Source: Symbiodinium natans (Eukaryota; Sar; Dinophyceae; Suessiales; Symbiodiniaceae). Taken from it: a DNA stretch of 64,000 bases. The translations under genes were made by a program, and so were the position numbers. This document shows, piece after piece, positions 11,653 through 21,600 of the stretch (positions are counted from its first letter, which is position 1; the number at the start of each line of letters is the position of its first letter). The notes below the pieces were generated by a model. That model was not told the origin of the DNA. It saw nothing but the letters and a program-made list of their open reading frames with translations, and ran no database searches. The stretch lies in NCBI GenBank assembly GCA_905221605.1, contig CAJNDS010000326.1:100880-164879 (forward strand). The letters are read 5' to 3'.

Positions 11653-11698
11653 GATCCATGGCCCCGAGCGACGCCACCGGGGAGGAGTCCGGCCCTGA
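11653..11698 (+). CDS. Candidate micro-exon, unknown protein
   Basis: 46 bases between CAACAG and a GC donor (GCTTTG), reading SMAPSDATGEESGP. A G-strand telomere-like tract starts about 5 bases after the donor. Confidence 0.4.
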
Positions 11699-11703
11699 GC
11701 TTT

Positions 11704-11775
11704 GTGGGTTTCGGGTTTCGGGTTTCGGGTTTAGGGTTTAGTGTTTAGGGTTTAGGGTTTCGGGTTTTGGGTTTT
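11704..11775. repeat. TTTCGGG/TTTAGGG tract
   Basis: Mixed TTTCGGG and TTTAGGG heptamers on the + strand. Confidence 0.9.
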
Positions 11776-11875
11776 GTGGGGGTTTGTTTCGGCCCCTTCT
11801 TTTCAGATCTGGCCTTGCCCAGTTTCTTTTGTCGATATCCAAGCTCAAGCTTTGGGGTTCCACCGTTCATCCCCT

Positions 11876-12000
11876 CCCCCTTATATTAAACCTCCCCCTA
11901 CCCTCTAATATTAAATGCCCCCCATTATAGTTGTATTATAGTATAGGGGGGGTTTTAATATTAGGGGGTAGGGGGGGTTGAATATTAGGGGGGGGGGGGA
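11876..12000. repeat. Imperfect palindrome, MITE-like
   Basis: A C-rich arm (about 11889-11922, containing CTAATATTAAA) and a G-rich arm (about 11946-11980, containing TTTTAATATTAGGGGG) are reverse complements with a few mismatches around an AT-rich centre. A third copy of AATATTAGGGG follows. No transposase. Confidence 0.65.
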
Positions 12001-13325
12001 TTATACCTAGCTAAGATCACAGGTGGTTCAATACACAGGTCCTAATGCAGAACACTACTGACCATGTCCCATACACCTAGTTTTTGTTCTCCTATGCAGC
12101 TAGGCCATCGTTGGGGATTCCAGTCACGCGATTGTTGAATTCTTCACCAACCCCCTTGCAAACCCTCAACTCTAAAGCCCCGAATCCCGGGCCCTGGACC
12201 CTGAAAACCCTGAGCTTCTAAAGCGCAGGCCCTGAGCCATAGCTCTGAACTGAAGACTCTGTATTTCCTGTACTTGCACTCGTGTTTTCGGTCTCACAAG
12301 TTTCAGTTCAAATTTTCTTGTAAGAAGATAAATTACTTTTTTCTAGTTTGACGTTTTTGAAAGCATCGCTGCAACTACATGGACACCGCAGCATTTCGCG
12401 TCCTTGCGATAAACACGTGGCAGTCCTAGCAGTCCCCGCTGCCCGGTGCTTGCCCGGGGTAGCTAGACGAGTCCTGTTTGGGGCAGGTGGCTATGGACTA
12501 ATCCCAAAGCATAAAACCCCAAGACTCTACAGTAACGTCTCCCTGAACTTGACCTGGAAGCTCCTTCTATTCCCAGGTCTCGTGGCCGTGTCCCTGTCTT
12601 CACGGTCAGCATCCTGATGCAGGCTCCTAAACCCTAAACCCTAAACCCTAAACCCTAAATCCTAAACACTTTTGAAGTCACGTGGAATTTCAGGCTTTAG
12701 GGCTGGTGGTGGTTTGGGTTGAAGGTGGTTTCGGGTTCAGGCTTTAAGAAAGGCGTCCACTGCATATATGCATCGCAACAGTATGAAGCCTAAACCCCAA
12801 CACCCACGCCAGAAACCCACAGGCCCCCAAACCATCAGGATCAAGGGTCTAAGGGGGCTTAAAGAGTTTGCTTTTCTCCTTTGTTCGTTGTTGCGGTTGG
12901 GCTCAGGGCTTACAGTTCAGAGTTAAGGAGGGTTTGGGGTTTCAGAGTTTAAGGGTCATCGAGTGAGGGGTTGTTTGGTGCCTAGTAGCTCGACTCGGCA
13001 AGGCCTTTTTTGACAGCTTGCCCCTAGCTACCAGTACACTACTGAGAAATACGTTTTTTGGCTCATTGGCCCTGTAGGAAAGACCTCCTTTTGGGCTGTT
13101 CCAAAGTTCACCTAGCTTAGTTTGGCGCCTGTCTAACGTTCAGAGCTTTCTAAGCAAAAGACACGAAACCCTGTTTCCCAAGCCCAGAGAACATCTCAAG
13201 CCCGACCCTTTGGAACCCCTCCCAAAAGTCAGCAGAGATCACCTGAAATCCTCACCCTTAAGCCCCCTAAGAAGTGCTCTGCTCTGAAGCGATGCCGAAC
13301 TTAATGGAGGCTTAAGAAGTCAGAA

Positions 13326-13477
13326 GCCCTAAGCCCTAAGCCCTAAGCCCTAAGCCCTAAGCCCTAAGCCCTAAGCCCTAAGCCCTAAGCCCTTTAGGGC
13401 TTAAACCCTAAACCCTAAACCCTAAACCCCAAACCCTAAACCCTAAACCCTAAACCCTAAACCCTATACCCTAAACC
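13326..13477. repeat. (CCCTAAG)n followed by (CCCTAAA)n
   Basis: About ten CCCTAAG units switch to about ten CCCTAAA units. Ends about 45 bases before the acceptor at 13521. Confidence 0.95.
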
Positions 13478-13521
13478 GAACCCAAGCCTTGAGAGCAGTA
13501 AATGCTTCAAAGGTTCCGCAG

Positions 13522-13569
13522 CGATTCGGCGGAGTGGCCCCGGGGAAAGATGTATCTCTTCCCCAGAAG
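13522..13569 (+). CDS. Candidate micro-exon, unknown protein
   Basis: 48 bases (16 codons) between CCGCAG and a GC donor, reading RFGGVAPGKDVSLPQK. Framed by a CCCTAAA tract upstream and a TTTAGGG tract 7 bases downstream. Confidence 0.45.
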
Positions 13570-13575
13570 GCCCCA

Positions 13576-13634
13576 GCTAGGGTTTAGGGTTTAGGGTTTA
13601 GGGTTTAGGGTTGAGGGTTGAGGGTTTAGGGTTA
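13576..13634. repeat. (TTTAGGG)n tract
   Basis: G-strand heptamers starting a few bases after the preceding donor. Confidence 0.95.
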
Positions 13635-13769
13635 GGATTTTTTGAGAGATGTTTCCTGTACGGTCTCTTTGTTTAAGAGTCGCGGGATTTCGGGTTCTGG
13701 CGTTTTTCATGTGGTTTCGGAGGTTCCAGGCCGCGGCCTTAGGGGATCAAGTCTGCCAGGCTTCTAGAA

Positions 13770-14057
13770 GCTCGTGTAGACTCTGTAGTTCTGGGATGGT
13801 TGAGGCTTCGGGCTTTGATAGAATCCCCCACGTGCCCATCCCCGAAACCCGTCCTATCTTGCCCGAACTCCAGAGTCCTTCAGCTTGAAACCCCGGCGCT
13901 CCGAAACCTCTAAGCTCGTGTAGACTCTGTAGTTCTGGGATGGTTGAGGCTTCGGGCTTTGATAGAATCCCCCACGTGCCCATCCCCGAAACCCGTCCTA
14001 TCTTGCCCGAACTCCAGAGTCCTTCAGCTTGAGACCCCGGCGCTCCGAAACCTCTAA
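13770..14057. repeat. 144-bp tandem duplication
   Basis: Two nearly identical 144-bp units (start CTCGTGTAGACTCTGTAG at 13771 and 13915), differing at about one base, so the duplication is recent. The unit is 48 codons long, but no exon can be assigned. Confidence 0.9.
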
Positions 14058-14185
14058 TCCTCTAAACCCCCCGAAGCTCGAAGTTTAGAAACTCCCCAGT
14101 AGGTCCGAGGGCGGTTTCTCACGCCTCGCAGGGGTCCATGCCCACGGCTACGGTGATGCTGGAGGTCTAAACCCGAGCTTTGTCG

Positions 14186-14231
14186 TTGGGTTTAGGGTTG
14201 AGGGTTTAGGGTTTAGGGTTTAGGGTTTAGG
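14186..14231. repeat. (TTTAGGG)n tract
   Basis: Six G-strand heptamers with one TTGAGGG variant. Confidence 0.9.
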
Positions 14232-14288
14232 TGGCAGTGTCTGGCGAAGCCTTTACGCCTGCAAAGCTCGTAGCAACTGGCTCCTAGG

Positions 14289-14632
14289 CCTACGCCCCAA
14301 GGAGCCAGGAACAACAACCATTGTGAAAGCAACTGCAGGCAGTGTCAGAATCCGTTTGGTGACCATGTTGAGATTCTTGCAAGGCCATGGCTTGAGAGGG
14401 CTTTCTCTAGGGGCGAGGCAGCTGCATTTTACAAGTTGAAGGTGCAGTGGCACAAGGGCAAACTACCCAGCCAAAGACGCGGGAGTACACTGCAACCCTC
14501 AAAAAGATTGACTGGGAAAGGGCAGGCCAAAGTGCAGGGATGCAGTTTGAACTCAATTTGCTTCAGGCCCATCTGCGGTGTGATTTGCGAGAGTGTGCTT
14601 ACATTCTGCTCGGCCTGTTATCTGAAGGCTGA
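14289..14632 (+). pseudogene. Possible decayed coding insert, unrecognised
   Basis: Two overlapping + frames look protein-like. One carries a C-x2-C pair followed by NPFGDHVEILARPWLERAF. The other carries REYTATLKKIDWERA and a C-terminal ECAYILLGLL before a stop at about 14630. The switch of frame near 14450-14490 suggests a frameshifted retrocopy or mobile-element fragment. Family not recognised. Confidence 0.25.
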
Positions 14633-15212
14633 AGAAAACGTGGGTCAGTTTTGAAAAGCTACACCTTCCCTACCTTTCTTTCCGTAGGTCAATGCACCAT
14701 TCCCACGAAGCTTGCCTAAAGCTCGAGCCGCTAAAGTCTGTCGCCTCGAAAGTACTGTTGCGCGGCTGAATTCCAAACTGCAGGGTATGGAAACTAGCTG
14801 GTCCATTCATCTGTCCCAGAATTGAGTCAGCTTTCACCAGGCTTTGTAGGACATTACTGGCTCCTCGACATCGGTTAGGAGGGGCTAGGCCGGACTACTT
14901 GTTTGTTCACTGCAACGATAAATCAGCACTACCCAGAATTCAGACCCCTTGAACTTCACTGAGCCCGTGCCTTCACCCTCTGTCCATGCCCAGGTGCTTG
15001 CCTCTCGTCACCGGGGGCTTGGCCAAGAGCAGGCTCTTTGTTGGGGCTTGTTACGAATTGGGGGGGAGTTTGTGTCGGGGCCCGGCTGCACCTCGGCCGA
15101 CAAGGCAGAAGATCACAAGTGTCCGTGCATGCCCAGAAAATTTAAGTCTGCATGCACAGCCTAACCCTAAGCCCTAAACCCTAAACCCTGAACGCTAAAC
15201 AGAAATTGTCAG

Positions 15213-15285
15213 ACAAGTCCATGAAGAGGCGCAGTTCCACCTCCAAGCGCATCACGCAGCGCAATATCGCCGTTTGTGGCACCAG
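15213..15285 (+). CDS. Candidate exon, unknown basic protein
   Basis: After a TGTCAG acceptor it reads KSMKRRSSTSKRITQRNIAV and ends at a GC donor after CGT. The peptide is very basic and Ser-rich. A short CCCTAAA run lies just upstream. Confidence 0.4.
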
Positions 15286-15761
15286 GCCTCCATGCGCCAA
15301 CATTGAAGGGTCCGAAGGTTAATCTTCAGGGAGATGAGGGTTTTTTGATGTTTCTATGGGTTTATGGATGAAGGGCTTGGAGTTCATGGGCTTGGGCTTC
15401 ATGCGCCGATGCATCCCCGAGACTACTGTGGGGCTGAGGGTCTTTTAAAGCCGACAGAGGTTGGGGGTAGATGTGGATTTTAATCTGTGCCTGGAATCAG
15501 TGCAATGACCCTAGCCACAGCTGTTGGGCCAGGTGCGCTAGCTCGGTTCAACCTGAATCGTTGTGTAGGTTTTTATACGCAGTGAGAGAGCTTCGTTGTT
15601 GCAAAAGCGATGGGCTTATGTGCGGACGAGACCTGAATCGTTGTATCAGCTGAATACGAAGCAACCAGACCACTGAGCATGTTAGCTTTGAGGGGAGCTT
15701 GAAAGACATCGGCATAGGCCCCCGACAACCAGAACATCCCAGACCCACCAGCGCCCCCCCA

Positions 15762-15870
15762 AACCCTAAACCCTAAACCCTAAACCCCAAACCCTAAACC
15801 CTAAACCCTAAACCCTAAACCCTAAACCCTAAACCCTAAACCCTAAACCCTAAACCCTAAACCCTAAACC
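15762..15870. repeat. (CCCTAAA)n tract
   Basis: About fifteen C-strand heptamers. Confidence 0.95.
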
Positions 15871-15901
15871 CCACTTCCACAGAGCCCTGTGTCATGGCCA
15901 G

Positions 15902-15928
15902 GTGGAGTGCGAGGCGCTCTGCTTGCAG
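15902..15928 (+). CDS. Weak candidate micro-exon
   Basis: 27 bases between GCCAG and a GC donor, reading VECEALCLQ, inside a C-tract/G-tract sandwich. The exon could start upstream at 15883. Confidence 0.3.
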
Positions 15929-15987
15929 GCTTGGAGATCAGGATTCCCTCAGCCTGTAAATAACCATCGAGAGTTTAAGTTTTCTGG

Positions 15988-16017
15988 CGTTTAGGGTTTA
16001 GGGTTTAGGGTTTAGGC
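15988..16017. repeat. (TTTAGGG)n tract
   Basis: Four G-strand heptamers. Confidence 0.9.
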
Positions 16018-16340
16018 TTTGGGGTTTAGACATTTTGGGTTTGAGGCATGTTGAAGTTTTGGAGTCCTAAGTGGTCAGCTTCGGCAAGCCCGCCGCATGG
16101 CATTGAGCAACCGGTCCGAAAATCATCGAAACCCCAGGAACCGCAGACCATGCAGCCTAAACCCGAAAGCCCAAACCCGAGATCCTGTCTTTATATCCCT
16201 GAGCCCAGTAAAGTCCTAAGCCTCATGCACCAAGCGTTGAGACTTGTCTGGGTTGTTTGGGGTGCTGGGGCCTGACTCCCACCCAGGCAGCCAATTCTGA
16301 GTAGGGCCCGGGTCAGGCGAGGGGCTTCCCCGAAGCCCAG

Positions 16341-16372
16341 TGCTACGGCCTCGCCATGCACAACGTGACGGG
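16341..16372 (+). CDS. Weak candidate exon
   Basis: After GCCCAG it reads CYGLAMHNVTG; the donor is uncertain. A TTTAGGG tract follows at 16411. Confidence 0.3.
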
Positions 16373-16767
16373 GGCCGCACTGGGGAGATCATCTTGCTTC
16401 GCTTTTGGGAGGGTTTAGGGTTTAGGGTTTAGGGTTTAGGCTGTAAGTTTAGGGTTTAGGGCTTACGGTTTAAAGCTGGGGGCTGGAGGGTGGAAGGTGT
16501 TTGGGTTGCTCTAAGCTCTCGAGACCGGAGACAGTCCTAGAAAAAGGTTTACATCTCTGGACTCTGGCTCGCTTCATGATCCGCTATCCGACTTCAAGAG
16601 CAGCCTAGGTGCATGCACGGGCCATGGAAGGCCCGGCCCGTGCTGGCTTTAGGTCTTTAGCTTCAAGGTTTCGGGTCTCCTCTCCGCGTCGGGAACCTGC
16701 GCCTCAGAATTGGCGGCGTGGATTTGCACCGTGGGCTTCAGGTATGAACATTGTTATGATGGTTCTA

Positions 16768-16881
16768 ACCCTAAACCCTAAACCCTACCTAAACCCTAAA
16801 CCCTAAACCCTAAACCCTAAACCCTAAACCCTAAACCCTAAACCCCAAACCCCAAACCCTAAACCCTAAACCCTAAACCCT
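16768..16881. repeat. (CCCTAAA)n tract
   Basis: About sixteen C-strand heptamers. Ends 44 bases before an acceptor. Confidence 0.95.
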
Positions 16882-16925
16882 TGAGTTGCGAGCACAAGCG
16901 GCCACAAGCACTGACCGACTGCCAG

Positions 16926-17008
16926 GCTACCTGGTCTGGCTGCAGAGCCGCCGGGAGCCAGACCGTGATCGGGAGGGCCGGGACAAGCTGGAGACTCTGC
17001 TCGGCGAG
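16926..17008 (+). CDS. Candidate exon, charged helix, unknown protein
   Basis: 83 bases between TGCCAG and a GC donor. It reads YLVWLQSRREPDRDREGRDK, then LETLLGE. A CCCTAAA tract lies upstream and a TTTAGGG tract starts 9 bases after the donor. It could be the last visible exon of the left gene or an N-terminal exon of the esterase. Confidence 0.5.
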
Positions 17009-17017
17009 GCTCTGCGG

Positions 17018-17041
17018 GTTTAGGGTTTAGGGTTTAGGGTT
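17018..17041. repeat. (TTTAGGG)n tract
   Basis: Short G-strand run directly after a donor. Confidence 0.9.
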
Positions 17042-17285
17042 GAGAGGGTGGTTGTTCGCCCCAAAGCTCCAGCCCGTGGCCCTGAAGTGCTGTTCGCTCC
17101 CAAGCCCGAAGACGGGTGTTGGGCAGAGGGGACTGAGGCTCTCTTTGCTTCAGGCTAGATCTTGCTTTTGCGCAGTGGCGAAGTGCTGTGGAGTTCGGAG
17201 GTTGAGGTTCAGAGTAGGGCCGGGGGACATGCTTCGGGTTCTTCTTCGGTGGCCATCTCAGACCCTAAGGTCGACACCCCAAACA

Positions 17286-17345
17286 ATGCTCCTTTCCTTT
17301 TGTCTTTCTCTTTGTGTCTTGGGGCCGTTTTCTTGGTGCTGCGGG
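17286..17345 (+). CDS. Possible start exon with signal peptide
   Basis: An ATG at 17286 opens MLLSFCLSLCVLGPFSWCC, which looks like a secretory signal peptide. It is the nearest such start upstream of the esterase's first recognisable exon. The donor and reading phase to that exon could not be fixed, so the link is inference. Confidence 0.3.
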
Positions 17346-18172
17346 GATGGCAAAGGGCCCAGAGCCCAGAGCCAAAGAGCCAAAGAGCAGAAGAGCCTAA
17401 AAGAGTAGATGGGTACTTGCAGCTCAGGTCAGTGCCCACCCAAGCCAGTCACCTCGCCACATGTGCACGTTGTGTCTAGAGCCCCAACTCCAACTTATCA
17501 ACCTTTTGTCTTGCAGTCCCAATCCCAAGCCTTCGGGCAGGGAGCTGCAGCTCTAGGGTTTTAGGTGGTTCGGGGGGCCCGGAGTGACCAGGGAGTTGCT
17601 TGTGGGACCAGTCGCCTTCCCTTCCTTCGTGCTTCAAAGCTTCACACCTTGAGCTGTACATAGCAAGTCCTGTACATCAACGTTGTCAACAGGCTCGGAT
17701 GCCATAGCCGATGCCTACTCATGAGACCGGTTCGATGGTGATTTCGAGCTCTGCACGAGTGTTAGCTTTCAGTCGTTCTCAGCATGCTTCGTGTTGCGCA
17801 ATGTCGAGCTCTGGCGGCGCTCGGCTTCCTGCGGAAGCCCAAGCATTCGGTAGTTGCACACAAGCGCGCTCTAGGCGTAAGCACGCTTTGTGCTGTAAGC
17901 TTATGTATGCATAAAAGCTTATGACTCACCATCAAGCCCTGTCACATTCACAAGAGATACGTTGCCTCCACCAGTTTGGCGGCTCTGAGCGGCGAGCGTT
18001 CTTTACACTCGGGAACGCAGACTCAAAAGCCCGAACAAGTGAAAGAGCCGACATCCAAAGCTGCGTCCAGCCTCACCTCTCACAAGTTGCTCATGGCCTC
18101 AAAGAGGGTTTTATAAACAAACCCAAAGGGTTTGTGCAAAGAGGATTTTTTTAAACACCCTCTCCGCCCGAG

Positions 18173-18245
18173 GTCCTTGGCCGGTGCTGGCCCCACCGGA
18201 CCCACCGTGGTGACGCCTCTGGGCACGGCTGAGGGCACTGTGGCG
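18173..18245 (+). CDS. Esterase exon: N-terminal strand
   Basis: After CCCGAG it reads SLAGAGPTGPTVVTPLGTAE then GTVA, matching the first beta-strand pair of type-B esterases. GC donor at 18246 (or 18243). Confidence 0.7.
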
Positions 18246-18493
18246 GCGGTTGGCGTGGTGCCTCGGCGGTCTTGGGACGTTACCCTGAACTCCCTGAACC
18301 TTGCATTAGGGACTAGCCCTATAGAGGAGAGACAGCGAGAGAGAGAGAGAGAGAGAGAGAGGCGGGCCAGTGTGGCCGGGGCCTTCCCATGCGGGGGGCC
18401 TCTTCGCCGTTCAGAAGAAGAGAGAGAGCGACAGCGAGAGCGAGAGCGAGAGGCAGAGCGAGAGCGAGAGAGACAGAGAAAGAGTGGGGAGAC

Positions 18494-18524
<31 letters not shown>

Positions 18525-18622
18525 TCCCCTTGGGGCGACCCCTCTCGAGAGGTTAAGCGCGCTGCAAGCAAGCAAGAGAGATCGGGGAGAGAGAGAGAGG
18601 GGAGAGAGAGAGAGCGAGAGAC

Positions 18623-18660
<38 letters not shown>

Positions 18661-21600
18661 AGAGAGCGGAAGAGAGGGAGGGAGAGAGAGAACCTGCCAA
18701 GGCCAAGCCTCCTAAAACGAAAGAAGCTGACTTCCTGAGCCTCAAACCCTTTCCCTAAACTTCAAACACCGAAAGTTGGCGAGTCCAGCCCAACAAACGA
18801 ACCACCCATTCCAACGGCAAACGCTATAACCTCTCGCAGGAGCGCTACGCCGGCATCCCCTACGCGCTTCCGCCCGTGGGCGCGCGGCGCTTTGCCGCAG
18901 CGGAGCTCAGCGACAGCCCCTGGCCGCAGGGCTGGTTGGATGCTCCTTGGCACCATGTTTCGGGTTCACGAGCTGAAGACGCTGAAACCCTAAACCCACA
19001 CCCTAAACCCTAAACCCTAAACTCTAAGACCCTAAACCTAAACCCTGAACCCTGAACCCTGAAAACCCTAAACCCTAAACCCCAAGTCAGATGAAGATTC
19101 CACAAGATCTCTCCTTGGCTCAGGCCCGCCGCTTGGGAGCGCCCTGCATCAACAATCCGCCGCTCGGCCACCGACCTGGAACTCTAACGCGGGATAGGGG
19201 GAAGCAACCACGCCGGATGTTTTGGGAAGTGGTCTCACAACGGCACCGGAACTGGGGGAGCGCTCGCGCGAGGGGCCTCTGGGGCCCCCCAAGCCTTGAA
19301 GAAGAAGAAGAAGAAGGAGAAGGAGAAGGAGAAGGAGAAGAAGAGGAAGAGATAGGTCCACAGCGTGGAGCCTTCGTGGCATGGGATGTCGGCTCCTGTA
19401 TGCGGTTTGGGCGGGCAGAGGGGAAGGAGACCGATCCTGCCTCGGCTGGGAGCCGAGGCGAATTTTTGTGAGGCGAAGGGGAAGCCAACGAAGCGAACGC
19501 TGTTGTGTTGGTGGTTTGCATGTTTGCTTGTTGTCGTTCAGACCCCTCGGGAAGAGACTTGACGCACGAACTAAACAGCGAAAGCGTAGACAGGGATTCA
19601 GTAGTTTGTCGCCCCATTCTTGCTTATTCGTGCATGATTTCCGTTGGTCATTTGGGGTTTGTATTGATTACCTGGTCGACGAGCCCAGGGCAAAAGGAAC
19701 AACGTGCAGCTACACTAAACAAATACAAACACCAAGTCGTTGAACACGGAGTGGGAAGAAAGTACATTCGCTTTTAGTTTTTTTTTCGCTTGGTCTGTTC
19801 GAGGGTTGCCTTTGCTTACTAGTTCATGAAAGATGACGAGCCAGAAGTAGTAGAACAACTTTGTGGCGTTGTTTCGTTTAATGAGCTGTAAATGTCTTAT
19901 CTTGTGCGGATTTGAACCATGTGCTTCGACCACTCCGAAAGAGGCTACGAGGAAAGGAGGAACGCACCAGTACCTCCGTGGAAGCCAAGTGCTCCACCCA
20001 CAAGATCTTCCAAAGCTGAACCCTAAAGCCTCAACCTCGGACCTGACATGCCGCACAGAGCAGAGCAGAAACCTTGGACCTTAAGCCCTAAGCCCTAAGC
20101 CCCAAGCCCTAAACCCTAAACCCTAAACCCTAAACCCGAAACCCGAAACCCTAAACCCGAAACCCGAAACCCTAAACCCTAAACCCTCATAACCCCCCAA
20201 ACCCCCCCGACGAAGAAGAGGCTTGGGGATCCGCGGTCCATGCCGCTGGACGAGGACGACGATTGCTGGGTTTAGTTCGCTGGAGTTGACCGCATCTATT
20301 CTTCTCGGCCAGCAATGCTCATGATCGGAGAATCCCACAGAAGATTTCGCAGAGTATCCCTGCAGCACCTACCCGGCGAACCCCACAGAGTATCCCTGGA
20401 GCTTTTTGCTTGCTTTTACCCATCCCCGGTGAGTATTGTTTATTCTAAGCTGTTCTCTTGGCTGATGGGTCCCTCCACTCCTCACCTGGGTCTGTGCGGC
20501 AGATCGCTGAGTTCCCAATCCTGGTCGCCACAGTGTTCACCGACGGAGTTTCTTTGGAGTGCTCACCACAGCGTTTCTCCCCGCAGTATCCGAGCAAATC
20601 CCGGGATGGCCAGTCGAACTGCTCAGTTTTGGGAGGGGGATATTTGACGAATGCTTCTTTTCCTTTTTGTGCACTCGACACTTGGACCTTGTCAGGTGCG
20701 GGTGGGAGGATTCGGGGTGATGGGCTTAAAGCATAAGGGGGCGCGGCTGATTTAACACAAGAGGGGCTTCGCTCTTGTTTGCGTAATTTGGCAGTTTTGC
20801 AGCAGGCCTGGCCTGGCCTCGCTGCCTCCATTTCACACCCCGCAACTTTAGGGTTTAGGGTTTAGGGTTGAGGGTTTCGGGTTTAGGGTTTGGGGGGGAG
20901 GGTTTAGGGTTTAGGGCGTATGCGCAAGCCCCCATTGGATCTGGGAGGACCATGCGCCGGATCCGAGCGAGGACTGCCTGCAGCTGCCAGGGGCTCAGCG
21001 GGTGACGGGTCGGAGGCACTGGGACAGGTTTCAGCAGGAGAGGGTTCGTTTGCTGGGCAGCGGGCAGTTTGAGGGGCAGCATTTCCTGGCTCGACTTTTG
21101 TGCGGGGTGTCTTAACTTGCATTGGTCGGTCGTGGATCGTGGAGCGCTTGGGCGGCCCGAACTTCGAAGCCCAAGCGTTTAAATCAACAGCTCAGCGTTC
21201 GTGAACAACAGCTTGTAAGTATGAGGTCATCCTTGCCGATTTGGTACTTGTGGAATTATTGCCAGCAAAGATGCGCATTGAAGCTTCCTGAGTCTGCAAG
21301 TAAATCGTTTTGGCGCAGTTCGGGGTCTATTCGCGGGACGAAGACAAGCACCCTAGACGCCGCGAAGCTTGAGTTCCAGCAGTCCAGAAGTGTTTGCAAC
21401 CCTTAGCGTAGACTGAACTGCCCCAAGCCTGTGAGCCCTAAACCCCCTCTGACCCTCAAAACCCTAGAGTCCCACAGTCCCTGAAACATCCTCAGGCACC
21501 GGCAAACCCGAGCGAAACGAAGCCCCAAGCCCAGAAGCCTAAACTCTCAGCAGCCCAAAGCCGCAGATAAAAGGAACCTTTGGCGCCCCGTCCCAGTGGC

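Noticed and set aside
18080-18745. Frames of 176-221 codons on both strands
   Set aside because: Only the first part of the + frame is the esterase exon; the rest is GA microsatellite read as Arg/Glu or Ser/Leu.
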